This document shows, in pieces, positions 10,951-22,624 of a DNA stretch of 64,000 bases. Source of the stretch: Siphonodentalium dalli (taxonomy: Eukaryota; Mollusca; Scaphopoda; Gadilida; Siphonodentaliidae); assembly GCA_032622095.1 (NCBI GenBank), contig CP136063.1, positions 206,323,934 through 206,387,933 on the forward strand. Direction: 5' to 3'. A model generated the notes under the pieces. It was not told the DNA's origin. It saw nothing but the letters and a program-made list of their open reading frames with translations, and ran no database searches. Both the position numbers and the translations under genes were made by a program. The first letter of the stretch is position 1. The number at the start of each line of letters is the position of its first letter.

Positions 10951-12935
10951 CATGTCTCAAATAAAAGCACTAAACGCAAAATACCGGCCATAAAGTCGCT
11001 TGTTTCCTATAAATAACATACGCACCTACAACTATGCAGCGATAAAATCATTCCGGACGCCAAATTAACGGAGTTTTAAACATTTTTCGCCGTGATCGTC
11101 CAGTGACTCGACACCATCATTGAATTCAAAACCGAAACCAATCGAATGCGGAAATAAACTGGCGAATAAAAAATCCCAACCCACTAAAACGGAACAATTG
11201 AGAGATCGCAATTTTTCGTTTTGGACGTCGGAAGGGAAAGTGAATCTACTATATGGCTTTATCGGAGGCCGAAAACATGATTATCTCACTAGTAGTTTGT
11301 GAATTATTACAGCGAATTATTCAAAAGTTTTAGTTATGTAGATTAATAGGTGTTGACTATAGAATTAGATGAGATTATGCATGGTCATCGTCAAATAAAG
11401 CATTAACAAATCCCCATCAAAGTTTAGGCATATTAATATTATAAGCATGTATACGTGGTCGACCTTTTTGTCTTTCCTTAGTTTGCTTGGTTTGTTGGTT
11501 TAGGTAAACCGACATGCATATGTAAACATTACTATATAGTATACCCCCCCCCCCCCCCGATCCGAGAGGTAGGCCATATCACTCAGTAACAAGAACAACG
11601 GTAGGCCTACCGGTATCTCACCAAAAGCCATTTTAATTTACTCGCGTGTATACATGCTACCATCGTAATTATGTCTTTTGTGAGAGTATATACTATATAG
11701 TTAACATGTGGACAAATTTATATATTCAACGGAATAACTTTCTTTTATAACTTTTCACCACCCGACCCCCTTCAGGTGAATGGAATTGCCCATGTCATTG
11801 TACCAGCATGTATCAGTTCGCAGAATATATAGCCTCGATTCCAATTATCGCGACACTGACGCGCATTCAAGTTCTTCGCCGAGACTTTGACAATGTGACA
11901 GACTTTAATGCAACTTGTTTTCGACAGCTTACCCGTTAACAGAATATAAACAGGGCTAGCGCTATGGGAGGGGTCGAGGGGGGGGGGCTACAACACATGT
12001 ATACAGTGCTCAGTCCGGTCGCTATTAGCTCCTGCGTCTGATTAAATCCTGGCACCACCATATACACGTAGGCCTACTATTAAAAAACTAGGTAGGTCTA
12101 TCGGTCTATTTCATCAACTCTCATTAGCTCGAATAAAAGTCTGCCCACTTTAATAATCTTCTAAGTATTATGGCATATTCAGCAACTTTTATACTGTTTT
12201 TGGTTGGTATTGTTTTAAATGCATTTATAGGTAATGAGCGAATTAATTACAATAACTAAAATGGCTTTTGGTGAGATACCGGTAGGCCTACCGTTGTTCT
12301 TGTTACTGAGTGATACGTGATATGGCCTACCTCTCGGGTCGGGGGGGGGGGGCGGTATACTATATAGTAATGTTTACATATGCATGTCGGTTTACCTAAA
12401 CCAACAAACCAAGCAAACTAAGGAAAGACAAAAAGGTCGACCACGTATACATGCTTATAATATTAATAGGCCTAAACTTTGATGGGGATTTGTTAATGCT
12501 TTATTTGACGATGACCATGCATAATCTCATCTAATTCTATAGTCAACACCTATTAATCTACATAACTAAAACTTTTGAATAATTCACAAACTACTAGTGA
12601 TATAATCATGTTTTCGGCCTCCGATAAAGCCATATAGTAGATTCACTTTCCCTTCCGACGTCCAAAACGAAAAATTGCGATCTCTCAATTGTTCCGTTTT
12701 AGTGGGTTGGGATTTTTTATTCGCCAGTTTATTTCCGCATTCGATTGGTTTCGGTTTTGAATTCAATGATGGTGTCGAGTCACTGGACGATCACGGCGAA
12801 AAATGTTTAAAACTCCGTTAATTTGGCGTCCGGAATGATTTTATCGCTGCATAGTTGTAGGTGCGTATGTTATTTATAGGAAACAAGCGACTTTATGGCC
12901 GGTATTTTGCGTTTAGTGCTTTTATTTGAGACATG
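10951..12935. mobile_element. 2-kb foldback element with about 685-bp near-identical arms
   Basis: The left arm (10951-11635) and right arm (about 12257-12935) are inverted and nearly identical, starting CATGTCTCAAATAAAAGCAC. The spacer is about 620 bp. Each arm holds the same 60-codon frame (11120-11302 on + and 12584-12766 on -), differing at one residue near the C end, which follows from arm identity and is not itself proof of a protein. Poly-C or poly-G tracts lie mirror-wise at about 11546 and 12340. I see no flanking target duplication. Confidence 0.85.
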
Positions 12936-12940
12936 TTATA

Positions 12941-13075
12941 TGGAATGCTATTCCAGAACTTTTACCGGTAGCACGAAAACCACGGAACCGGGGCTGGAGG
13001 AATCTCTGAAACCACGGAATGGAGCTGGATGAATCCAATACGGTCGCGACTCCGTGATCTCGCTTATACGACGGC
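12941..13075. repeat. Half of a foldback repeat (paralogue at 29.6-29.8 kb)
   Basis: TATGGAATGCTATTCCAGAAC followed by CACGGAACCGGGGCTGGAGG and CCACGGAATGGAGCTGGATG matches the arms of 29590-29836. It abuts the 2-kb foldback directly, so that element may have inserted into or next to it. Confidence 0.55.
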
Positions 13076-13539
13076 CATATTATTCAAATATATAAGGTAT
13101 ATAGGCGCGCTTATTCCCACAAACCGCATTCCGCTGAGCTGTGTACCCATGCAGGATCTCCAAAAACATTGATAGTGATGAGATCTGGATGACCTGGCAC
13201 CTAACAGTATTCAAGTTAGCCCAATCTCGTGACGCTGGTTATTAAAATAGCCCTAGATGTATGATCAGTGGGAAGAATTTCAATTTTGTAACAGGGACGT
13301 GTGTTTGGCGACCTTTCATTTAATGTGGACAGTTTTGCGATTTTATACAGTGTTTTATAGGGAAATAATTGTATCATAACAGGATTAATTTGGGCTTTAA
13401 TCAATATTTGTATTGCACTTTCCGCGTATATATCTAATCATCATCGCACTAGGTATCTGGAAATGGCATTATACAACGAATCTTCGACAGTGGACACATT
13501 TTGAGGGACCATTTTCGCATAAAACTGGTTGAAATTACG

Positions 13540-14073
13540 TTAAAGGCACGGGCGGCGTTCGTTGCAGAAATATTCATATTTGTTCAAATCGCCATCAACA
13601 GAAGGAATATTAATATATATATAGTTTTGTTCATATGCCAAACATAATCAGCGCGTAAATAGTATATTGTCGTCAAGACTTACGATGGTGGATGTAAACA
13701 ACAGCCTGCTCGTGTTACAGAAGTTGTGCTTTTGTTTACATAACACAGCGCAATTCTATTAGTTAATCACACAAAAATGATATAAACGCTCTTTATTATT
13801 TCCATATCAGGAAAACAGTAACAAATAACGCTCTTTATGTTTACCATATCCGGATCTAAACAAAATCCAGGAAACGTAACGTTTTTTTGCTTTTGTTTAC
13901 ACACCAAAGGGAAAACAATTGGCAATAACATACTGTTTATGCCATATTTCTGAATGGTATATGAACAAAGTCTGTCTATATTTTACTATTTTTTCTGCTT
14001 ATTATATGGCGGTTTTTGACGCAGGTGAATATTTTAACAGTATACCCACCGCCAACGCCGCCTGTATCTTTAA
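13540..14073 (+). mobile_element. About 0.5-kb MITE, TTAAAGGCACG family, copy 1
   Basis: Ends are TTAAAGGCACGGGCGGCG and GCCGCCTGTATCTTTAA. The diagnostic interior is ACGCTCTTTATTATTTCCAT plus GTTTACCATATCCGGATC. Three further copies lie at 32092-32575, 33024-33547 and 47801-48302. Copies 1 and 3 form one subfamily, 2 and 4 another. No protein is encoded; the 75-codon frame at 13919-14146 is incidental. Confidence 0.8.
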
Positions 14074-14389
14074 TATCATGAAATTATTAAATAATCACAT
14101 ATTAAATCTGCCTGACGTTGCCCCTTTTGAGCTTAATTTTATATAAGAACAAAAAATAAACTGCTATGGTTAATCGATGCCTAATGAGTTATAACTGGCT
14201 ACAGTGAGATTTCTGTTAGAGAACGTTATGCTTTTTGTGAAGTTTATAATATTGTAAACGGCGATATTCTCCAATCAGAATTCAAGACGTATGATCAATT
14301 GCACTCCCTCTGAATAAATATTCTATCTTGAAATAAGCCGTATTGTGCTTATTTTCACAAGAACATGCTGGAAAAATAACACGAATAAA

Positions 14390-14488
14390 CCGCAGGTCCC
14401 AGGCACAATAGACCCCCACCACCCAAAGACCTATAATATATGTCTTTGGATGTTGGGGGTCTATTGTACATGTGCCAGGGACCTGTGG
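14390..14488. mobile_element. 99-bp hairpin MITE
   Basis: CGCAGGTCCCAGGCACAATA... pairs with TATTGTACATGTGCCAGGGACCTGTGG around a short AT loop, and the interior includes ACCCAAAGAC paired with GTCTTTGG. Arms of about 45 bp with few mismatches. Confidence 0.75.
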
Positions 14489-14524
14489 AATAAACCAACT
14501 CACGATTTACCAGATGTACATGTA

Positions 14525-14700
14525 CGCTCTTTATGGTGCGTTTTCACTGCGGCCCGCGCCATGCATCCAACGGAATAACGTATATAAGTCCAATGTGAGC
14601 TTATTTCAAAATCAAATGGAAATCCAATATGGACCTATATATGTGATTATTTGGTCCAATGCGAACTTATTTGCACGAGAATATGTAAAAAATATTTAAT
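14525..14700 (+). repeat. Dispersed repeat, second copy at 53.0-53.15 kb
   Basis: TACGCTCTTTATGGTGCGTTTTCACTGCGGCCCGCGCCAT..., then ATGTGATTATTTGGTCC and GAACTTATTTGCAC, are matched at 53010-53150 in the same order. Non-coding. Confidence 0.6.
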
Positions 14701-15460
14701 AGCAACCACCAAGGGTGCTTATACCTAAGGCAGGTGGATGACGTCATATCATTGTTTCTATATCCATCAGTGATTTTTCAAGATCGCGGGTATAGATTTT
14801 GGAGAAATTGTCACGTGACATCCGGTTAGCAACCGTGAGGAGATTGCAAATAACGCGGAATTGAAAATGAAGCATCGCGATAAAAATGAAATTAACTACT
14901 TCGCAACTTACGAAGAATTCACATGTGATTTAAGTGTATTAATTTCATTCAGACCAATTTTGTTGGTCAGCTTAATTAAAACGAAATGAAGTCATGACGA
15001 TAATCCACACAATATTTTACAATCCACGACACGTCTTGTCAATTTGGCATGTCGTCTCCGTCGTGACCACTGCATGATCATGTTACATAAATTATTCTTA
15101 GCGTTATGTCGCCGAAAAAAGGCAATTTTGAGGCACATCATGTGTGGTTGCTACACTACGTGTCACGTACTATTCATATTGGTATACGGGGGTGTGGTCA
15201 CCAGGTATGGAAATTCCATGAGTTCAAAGGCATGAAGTCACAAGGTGAAAATGGAATTTCCCAGATTTTCGGTCTGGATGAAGGGGGTTGTGGATGGTGG
15301 GAGGACGCAGTTGAAAATTTCAATGCAAATTAGACATGTCCCCTAACTGATACCTCTAGCCACATCCCTGATGTCAAATATGTCGGCATGAGATAACTTG
15401 TTGTCAGCACTTTGTGAACCAACCACAAAACATTGTTCCACCCCTGTTGCCGCTCATTAG
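14701..15460. other. No gene recognised
   Basis: Mixed-composition DNA with short frames at 15044-15333 that overlap each other in two phases and show no motif. No terminal repeats. Confidence 0.4.
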
Positions 15461-16005
15461 TTAAAGGGGTAATGTACGCCGTTTTCAATACATTCCCGGT
15501 AATAACAACGATCTAATATGGATAATATATAGTAACATAAGTAATTTGAGTCGAAGATGTATTCTGTGAACGTTCAGGTTAATAGGTTATCTTAAAATCA
15601 AAGTTATAATTTGGAGCCAGACATTAAATTACGAATTTGCGTGTACAAGACGTAATCAAATTAATTGAGGGATAGTGGATTGGTAAATGTATGGCACACA
15701 TGATTGTTTAAAACATTATGTTGATACGGGGCGTAAACTCAAGTCACTCACTGACTAGTGACAATACAATAACTTAAATGAGTATATGGGACTAGTATAA
15801 CATTTATTTGATACATTTGCTTGAAAACTGTACAAAAATTACTCAACAACGACAATTTGTATTTTCGAATTCCGGCTAATTTGCCATCCGTAACATTACT
15901 TCCTATACTCAACAGACTTTCAAATAATGGAAAAATGGTTACCTTATTCTACGACTCAGAGACTATAAAAAGCAACAACAACATTTGAGTTCAGTATCCC
16001 TTTAA
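15461..16005 (+). mobile_element. About 0.55-kb MITE with TTAAAGGG ends
   Basis: Left TTAAAGGGGTAATGTACG and right GTATCCCTTTAA are imperfectly inverted. An inverted, truncated copy of the right half lies at about 53803-54045 (TTGTTGTTGGTTTCTATAGT; GGTAACCAGATTTCCATTAT). Non-coding. Confidence 0.55.
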
Positions 16006-16013
16006 AGACTATA

Positions 16014-16266
16014 TGTGACCCGCCATATCAAATCCAGTCGGAAGTCGGGATTTTTTTACCCTGTGCCAATTGTTAGGCCAATGCATTCTCTTATATATGC
16101 GAGTCGACCATACTCACCATAGGTCGCCTCGCATATATAAGAGAATGCATTGGCCTAACAATTTTTTACAATTTTAATAATTTGTTCTTGTATTCTTTAA
16201 CAATTTTATAATTTCACCCATACAGAGCTCCAGACAAACATGAGCAGACGACACTCTTCTTTGTGC

Positions 16267-16323
<57 letters not shown>

Positions 16324-16536
16324 GGGCTCCCTGCAGGGTAATGGATGTTTTTTTATTTTATCTCCTAAAAATTGTAAGAAACATTTATTTAAAAAACATG
16401 ATAAAACATTGTTAAGCCAATGCATTCTCTTATATATGCGAGGCGACCTATGGTCGACTCGCATATATAAGAGAATGCATTGGCACAGGGTAAAAAAAAT
16501 CCCGAATTCCGACTGGATTTGATATGGCGGGTCACA
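16014..16536. mobile_element. TA-flanked MITE with paired hairpins (TGTGACCCGCC family), full copy
   Basis: Terminal repeats TGTGACCCGCCATATCAAAT... extend about 60 bp inward through CCAGTCGGAAGTCGGGATT, and TA lies on both sides. Two hairpin modules (16077-16154, 16416-16484) flank a (TA)n tract at 16268-16320 and the shared interior GGGGCTCCCTGCAGGG. A full sibling lies at 31161-31619 and a truncated one at 18881-19253. Non-coding; TA targets suggest Tc1/mariner-type mobilisation. Confidence 0.85.
16268..16320. repeat. (TA)n microsatellite
   Basis: About 26 perfect TA units inside the MITE, absent from the sibling copies at 18.9 and 31.2 kb, where the same place reads ATATATAGAAGCAC. Confidence 0.95.
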
Positions 16537-16539
16537 TAT

Positions 16540-17780
16540 ATCCTCAAATTTTTTGGGAAAATATCAGATAATCGTCAATGTATCGAAAACTTTAAATAAT
16601 CGTCCTTAATATGTGCCTTTTATCTAAATAATACCGATTAGGAATGTCTGGGATTTGACATATTGAGTAGTATTTTTGGCTGATACTAGCACATACTATA
16701 TTATTTACAAAACAAGCTGATATCTCATTTGTGTCCAAACTCAGTTATTCGCTCTAACATTCTGACAAAAGGTGTCAGTCGAAGGATTATCCTAGATGTA
16801 TTTTGTATTCCACGAACCTCCGACTGGCAACTTTGGTCAGAATGTTATAGACAACTACTGAGTATTTCTGAACAAATAAAGTATCAACTTGTTTTAAAAA
16901 TAAACTAGCATGTGCTCGTAACAGTGAAAATGCTACGTTTTGTGCCAGTTCCTCATATATCATGGTTCTGTACATTGCCCTCGCCTCGGCCATTTTGAAT
17001 ACGTGGAACTTACCAACATCGAAACCATGTGATTCCCCACGGTGAGTATATTTCCTGTGTAATGTCAACACAATTAAATCTTGATTTCGTTATAGTCGAA
17101 GGGCGGTAATTCTACTCTGTCCTCAATGGGTTAGGGTCGATGACAAGAAGTAGTTATTAAACAGTTCAGCTTTGGACGCGTTGTCCATTACAACAAAATT
17201 ACCATTTTAGCGTTGGTATGCACTTCCTCTCAGAAACCATGGGTCGATTCAATATCCTCCATCATAGTGAGGATTATATGAAATCAAAAACTTAGTATTT
17301 TGTGACGTTCATTCGATTTTCATCAGAGTAAACAGACATGAATCATAACATAATTTTTTTCGGAACTGAATAGTGTAGCTTTTCACGCAACAGAATCATT
17401 CTTCAAGGAGCAGTTGAATCCCGGTTAAATTAGCTACGACTACTGCAACGCAAGCAGCTACCGTGATATGAGCGATTAAAACTTTCAGGAGCGGGAAAAA
17501 CAGGTATCATAGTTTATTGAACTACATAATAGGTATATTCGCATTTTTCATCTAAAGATACACGTGTTCTGCATGTCTGCATGAAAGACGCGCCTGTGGA
17601 CGCTGCATTGCCATAGTATCCTGCATCAGCCGACAATGTATTTTTGTTTTATACTCTGGATATTCAGACACATCGGTGATAATTATTCATCGATTTTCTG
17701 ATAATGAATTATTGTGATAAATTCGCCTTTGTTGGGTTACCATGCATTCTTATTTCTAACGATAACTGATTTCTTAGGCG
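16540..17780. other. No gene recognised
   Basis: A minus-strand 94-codon frame at 16787-17071 shows no recognisable domain. No terminal repeats or RNA genes were seen. Confidence 0.4.
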
Positions 17781-18082
17781 TTTCTGTGTCATAGAAAAGA
17801 GGTATTACAATAGCACATTTTCATTAGACAAACTGGAATGAGACTCCCGTGTTCAGCCATATATATATATAACCTGAGTAAAATAAAAATGTCGGGACAC
17901 GCACCTTTAGCATTAACATATATGTCAGTATTCCAAGAGAGGATAATTTTCTCACTGGTACCCTTTAGAGCTATCGAATAATACATACCAGTCCTGGTCA
18001 TACGAGTCGTGATATCAGTCACTGGTATATATGACATTCTAATTTAATAATGTGAAGTGAGGTCTATATATATATATATATA

Positions 18083-18530
18083 TACAGCGAGTAACACCAA
18101 TGCTGAAAGAGCTAGAGTGGGAACCTCTGAAAACCCGAAGAAAAAAGACCGACTTGACCATCTTCCATCGGATAGTGCATGGGACAATTGCGATACCATC
18201 CAGCAAACACCTGCACGCGGCAACGGTCATCACGAGAGGAAACCAGAGGAAGTACCATCTACCTCACAACTCAACCGACGCATACCGACAGTCATTCTTC
18301 CCAAGAAACATCCGGGCCTGGAATAACCTACCAGAAGGAGTGGCTTATTGGGACGACATGGACATCTTCAAGGAGATGGTTTCCAGATTTGCCGTCACCA
18401 CCATCTGAGGCAACCCTCTCAATGTACATATGATTTTAACCTTTTAACCGACTTTTAATCTGCTCCCGAGCATGCCGGTGCGACATTACGCTTTCCAGTG
18501 GAATGCACCTATAAAGAAGAAGAAGAATTG
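18083..18530 (+). pseudogene. 5'-truncated non-LTR retrotransposon (LINE) 3' end
   Basis: The frame ending at 18408 reads through the C-terminal tail of a LINE reverse-transcriptase polyprotein. It carries the pattern RVTPMLKELEWEPL-RR-DLTIFHRIVHG and then SFFPRNIRAWNNLPEGV, a tail common to many jockey/CR1-like LINEs. No reverse-transcriptase catalytic core remains. After the stop comes about 120 bp of 3' UTR ending in a short (AAG)n tail at about 18514-18526. The truncation point abuts a TA microsatellite at 18065-18083. This looks like a typical dead-on-arrival insertion. The clade cannot be fixed from the tail alone. Confidence 0.85.
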
Positions 18531-18591
18531 GTTCTGACTCAATGAAGCCATAACAGTGATTTCGTCGGTCACTCTTCCAGAAAGAACAGTT

Positions 18592-18650
18592 GCAGCTGTA
18601 TACGTGTTGGTACGATGCCAGCAGCTGTATACGTGTTGGTACGATGCCAG
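18592..18650 (+). repeat. 29-bp direct duplication
   Basis: GCAGCTGTATACGTGTTGG-TACGATGCCA occurs twice back to back with no change. Confidence 0.85.
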
Positions 18651-18880
18651 CATTAATGGTTTCAATTGTTGGACCAAATGCTGAACATGAAGTTTCTCTT
18701 CAACTGGCTGCAGGTGTTTGTTCCCTGGACATAAATGTTGATTGCAAGGAGTTTATCCCTTTTATGGAAATATATTGGTGATTTTAGAATTGACAAATAC
18801 TGAGATTAAATTATAAGAAATAGCTCTTGTTTAAATTAAGGTTAGTTATAGCCGAAAAGTTTGAAGGCAAATTTACTATA

Positions 18881-19253
18881 TGTGACCCGCCATATCAAAT
18901 CCAGTCGGAAGTCGGGATTTTTTTACCCTGTGCCAATGCATTCTCTTATATATGCGAGTCGATCATAGATCGCCTCGCATATATAAGAGAATGCATTGGC
19001 TTAACAATGTTTTATCATGTATTTTAAATAAATGTTTCTTACAATTTTTAGGACATAACATAAAAAAAACATCCATTACCCTGCAGGGAGCCCCACACAT
19101 ATATAGAAGCACATAGAAGAGTGTCGTCTGCTCATGTTTGTCTGGGGCTCTGTATGGGTGAAATTATAAAATTGTTAAAGAATACAAGAACAAATTATTA
19201 AAATTGTAAAACATTGTTAGGCCAATGCATTATCTTATATATGCGAGGCGACC
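18881..19253. mobile_element. Truncated TA-flanked hairpin MITE (TGTGACCCGCC family)
   Basis: Left end intact (TGTGACCCGCC after TA at 18879). The first hairpin module is at about 18934-19000, and the interior matches 16160-16415 in inverted order. The second hairpin stops at its apex (GCGAGGCGACC) and the right end is lost. Flanks 18846-18878 and 19262-19300 are themselves inverted copies (CCGAAAAGTTTGAAGGCAAA against ACACTTTTCGG), also found once at about 58293, so it sits within an older repeat. Confidence 0.75.
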
Positions 19254-19319
19254 TTTACGCTCGCTATATAATTTGTCTTCACACTTTTCGGTTATAACTC
19301 ATAACCAAGATATATTTAT

Positions 19320-19596
19320 TTAACTCTTCCATGACTCCATGGAGCTTCCTGAAAATTGCAAAAAACTATGTGCCTATGCATTTTCTTATATTTGCGAGTC
19401 TCCCATAGGGAGCCTCGCATACATAAGAGAAAACATTAGCCCAACACTATTTACGAAAATTTGCGAAAACACTGTGCCAATGCTTTCTCTTATATATATG
19501 TGAGGCTCCCTATTGGATACTCGCATATATAAGAGAATGCACTAGCACATTATCTTTAATGCTGCACCAGCGCATTCCCCGTCATTAAATGGTTAA
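19320..19596. mobile_element. TTAA-flanked MITE with CTCCC-apex hairpins
   Basis: 277 bp between TTAA 19320-19323 and TTAA 19593-19596. Left end CTCTTCCATGACTCCATGGAGC; right end GCACCAGCGCATTCCCCGTCAT. Two hairpins (about 19370-19440 and 19472-19548) have apices CTCCC-ATA-GGGAG and CTCCC-TAT-TGGAT, i.e. the second type of this module. Relatives lie at 29285-29455, 60244-60506 and 62232-62480. Confidence 0.65.
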
Positions 19597-19934
19597 ATAG
19601 GTACGGTGGAAGTTTGAGCATTGTGCTTAAGTCCTAGTGATGTGACTAAGATATTAAAATTATACATGTTTTCTTGGATACATATGAATATATATTTCAA
19701 AGTTATGGAGGCACGGACTCAGTATGAGTGTTCATTGCTTCATATTGGCTTAACTCAGTGAGCGTGAACAAATTTTCATTTCTTATCGCAAACCTAGATC
19801 AGTTCATAATGGGAGTAATTTGGTTGAGTTGCTCGTTTTATAGGTACCCATTTAAGACGTTTTTGGTAAGCATCTCAAAGCATCTCTATCGACCTATTTT
19901 TATTGGAACGTGACAAAATGGAGCTGTCGCCAGA

Positions 19935-19940
19935 TTTATT
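19935..19940 (-). promoter_or_regulatory. Candidate polyadenylation signal for GPCR copy 1
   Basis: AATAAA on the minus strand, about 80 bp past the stop of the 20019-21089 gene. No transcript evidence is available. Confidence 0.4.
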
Positions 19941-20018
19941 TTTGCTGTCATGCATCACATGCTATAATAATAAACACGTCTTGTGATATCTAGCAGTCAC
20001 GATTTCTTACATCAGCAA

Positions 20019-21089
20019 CTACCATCTGTTGAATTTGGAACAGATCCTTTTATGTATTCTCTTGATGGCCATCTGAAACTTTGTCAAAGTCAGCGCATAA
20101 ACGATTGGATCACACAGAGCAAAACAAATTGCAATTCCGATTAGAAATGCAAACACCTCGGAACTCAGCTTGAAATTTGGTAGCAATGTATCGATAAAAA
20201 TTGTAATGTTTGCAGGTACAATTAAAATCGACACAATGATTATGACGATCCCAAGTGCTTTGATAGCTTCCATGTCCGAGTCAACTTTTTTTATGACTTT
20301 CCGTTTGGCTTCACGACCGTCTGTTCCTGGTTTTAGATCTCCCATAACGGTAGTCGGTTCATCTGTGAACACAACAGACAGAGAAACCGAGGTGCCAGCT
20401 GTTGATGTGGAACCTGGTTTTAGCCTACCAGCCTGAGAGTCTTTCGAAGTAATGGCTCCAATTTTGTTCAATCTCTTGTTTTGCAGCATTCGAATCAATA
20501 TACTAAACGATATAGCAATAATCGAGTATAAGATGAAGTACACGACACAACTGAACCGAATAATCGTGTCTTCGTCCTCATAAGCAGTTCCTAGCTTACA
20601 CCCCAAAGCAACGCCTTCCTCGTTTCCGATCCACACACTTGAAGGAATTCCAACAATTATGCATGCCGTCACCCAGAACATTGCGATATAAAGAATAATT
20701 TTCTTAACGCTAAACCAACTCCTGAATCTATGAGGAAATTTTAATCCGACAATCCTCTCGATGCATATAAAAGAAATCTGCATTAGCGACGTACTACTGG
20801 CAACCATGAACATGAAATATATTGTGAAGCATCCGGCTAAATTGAGCTCCCCCAGCGCATGGAACTGAAGCGCGATTGACATGCAGGTCAGACCGGAGAG
20901 GAAGTCGCTCATACTCAAACTCAACAGAACCATGCAGTGTAAATCGCTCCTTAGTTGTTTGTCCAAAATTAATACGAATATAACCGCTAAATTCAACACG
21001 ATTATCAGAAGTGAGATAATTGTTAACATGGCACCAGCCAATGGCGAAGCATCTTGTGTCCGCGAATCTGTTATGTTTGGTGATATCAT
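20019..21089 (-). CDS. Rhodopsin-class GPCR, orphan, copy 1 (356 aa)
   Basis: Seven-transmembrane receptor of the plasma membrane, class A by its landmarks. N-glycosylation site NIT at 5-7. TM1 about 20-43 with N33 (1.50). TM2 with SLSMSDFLSGL (D62, 2.50). C87 at the top of TM3, pairing with C164 in extracellular loop 2. ERI at 111-113 in place of DRY. W139 in TM4. Long third intracellular loop about 205-270. P292 in TM6. DPIVY at 327-331 in TM7. Residue 3.32 is F94 and 6.48 is I290, so neither an aminergic aspartate nor the usual Trp toggle is present. The start ATG matches the N terminus and 5' context (CTGTATCA-ATGA) of the other three copies. Single exon. Most diverged of the four. Ligand unknown. 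Confidence 0.9.
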   Translation of the reverse strand: MISPNITDSRTQDASPLAGAMLTIISLLIIVLNLAVIFVLILDKQLRSDLHCMVLLSLSMSDFLSGLTCMSIALQFHALGELNLAGCFTIYFMFMVASSTSLMQISFICIERIVGLKFPHRFRSWFSVKKIILYIAMFWVTACIIVGIPSSVWIGNEEGVALGCKLGTAYEDEDTIIRFSCVVYFILYSIIAISFSILIRMLQNKRLNKIGAITSKDSQAGRLKPGSTSTAGTSVSLSVVFTDEPTTVMGDLKPGTDGREAKRKVIKKVDSDMEAIKALGIVIIIVSILIVPANITIFIDTLLPNFKLSSEVFAFLIGIAICFALCDPIVYALTLTKFQMAIKRIHKRICSKFNRW

Positions 21090-21099
21090 TGTGATACAG

Positions 21100-22620
21100 T
21101 CCTGTGCATTTCCAAATGTGATATCAAGACACTTCCTGTGTGCAACACGTTAAGGTAGGTGAAACCAGCCACTGAGAAAGTAAATTGCATTCACCAACTC
21201 CGCATCGTTCTCGTAATGGCCTGAAAGTCGATTGGCTTTGTTTATTCGGACTGCTCAGTGCGCTAACAAGTCTAGTTCATCCGTGCCGCATGGAATCTGT
21301 CGCCAGCTGTGACATACAAAAGAAATTACTAATCGTTTATTCACTTAAATGACCACAACCAGTGGTATATAGTGCCACATTGCTCCACTGACCCGCCTGC
21401 CCACTGCGTTCAAATACAAACATATACATGTATATATCAACAAAATTTCCCCAACCAGCCACCGCAGCACCGCGACCCCGATGAGCACCCCCAACCAGAC
21501 CGGGCGATGGCACCCGGGCTGCAACCGGAGGGGACCACCCAGCTCGCGCACCTGCAGTGAGTGGTCGGGGAATAAATATAGGTCAAACTGACCGTACAAT
21601 CATATATTAACTGGACAGGTCAGGTCAGCGTATAGAAACTCACGCGCAGCTCAAAGTTTCTATAACACATGAACATTTCCGATAAGGGAACTACTCATCA
21701 TTGATTGTTTATCAAAGAAGGGGATAACCAGTGATGCAAGTATTTGTTTAGTTTCTCGGATAAGAAACCGCTTTTTCGATTTGCATGCAAAACAGCTCTT
21801 CCTGGATTTCAAGACAAAACCAATTTTCCCTACCGAAATTATTTACATGCACTACATGATTGGTTCTAGAAAAAGGTCCATGCTGCGTTCAACTTATTTA
21901 TCAACAAACTATAATACAAAGTTCGGCCCCCTCACTACCCTAATCTGACCACTGCCATCACATACATACAATGTACTTAAATCTAAACTTATTTATAAAA
22001 ATAAAAAGGTTTGTGATTTTCTAATGTGATTGACTAATTGTGGTTTTTGAGGATTGGTTGTGACAATAAGAGATGAGGTTGTGGTATTTGGTACAAGCAA
22101 TTATTGTGACACAATATTTAAGTACCATCGAACCATTGGATATTATATCCTTGTTATTTACTTCGCTTTTATAGCATGACAAATATTTAAAATTTCACTG
22201 TTTTCAGGTACCAAGAACTTCTGTAAAACAGATTTTTTTTCAAAAGTGCAGTTCTTATCTCCATGATATCATATCTGAAGAACATGAGAGGAGATTTAAT
22301 TATTGTTGAATCATGATTATTAATTTAAAAAGGCAACTACCCATAAATAATTTTCTATATTTGAGAGGTCTGATGCTATATTACGCAATTAAAAATCTAT
22401 CTCAACACTATGACAGTGATACATAATATGCCCCCACCTACATGTACCAGTAACATCCATGGTGGCACTTTCGCCATCCTTAGACTTAGTAATAGCCCAG
22501 TTTACAGTTAGCAGTGCGCATGTCCGGGACTGGGTTATCTTCCTTGAATTAAGTGTAAACAACAAACACGTGTTCTCTAAAACAATGAGATTCCGGTAGC
22601 GCGAATTAAATAAAATTATA
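21100..22620. other. Intergenic; GC-rich patch at 21390-21560, no gene recognised
   Basis: The 21390-21560 patch is unusually C/A-rich and opens short frames on both strands with no motif; it may be an untranslated exon or a repeat fragment. At about 21868-21905 a piece resembling the flank of the 1.9-kb array (CTGCGTTCAACTTATTTAT) appears. The remainder is AT-rich. Confidence 0.35.
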
Positions 22621-22624
22621 CGAA

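Noticed and set aside
11120-12766. Two identical 60-aa proteins in opposite orientation
   Set aside because: Identity follows from the foldback arms; length and composition give no independent sign of coding.
21345-21599. Host exon upstream of GPCR copy 1
   Set aside because: Overlapping frames on both strands in a C/A-rich patch, no conserved motif, and not shared by the paralogous receptor flanks.
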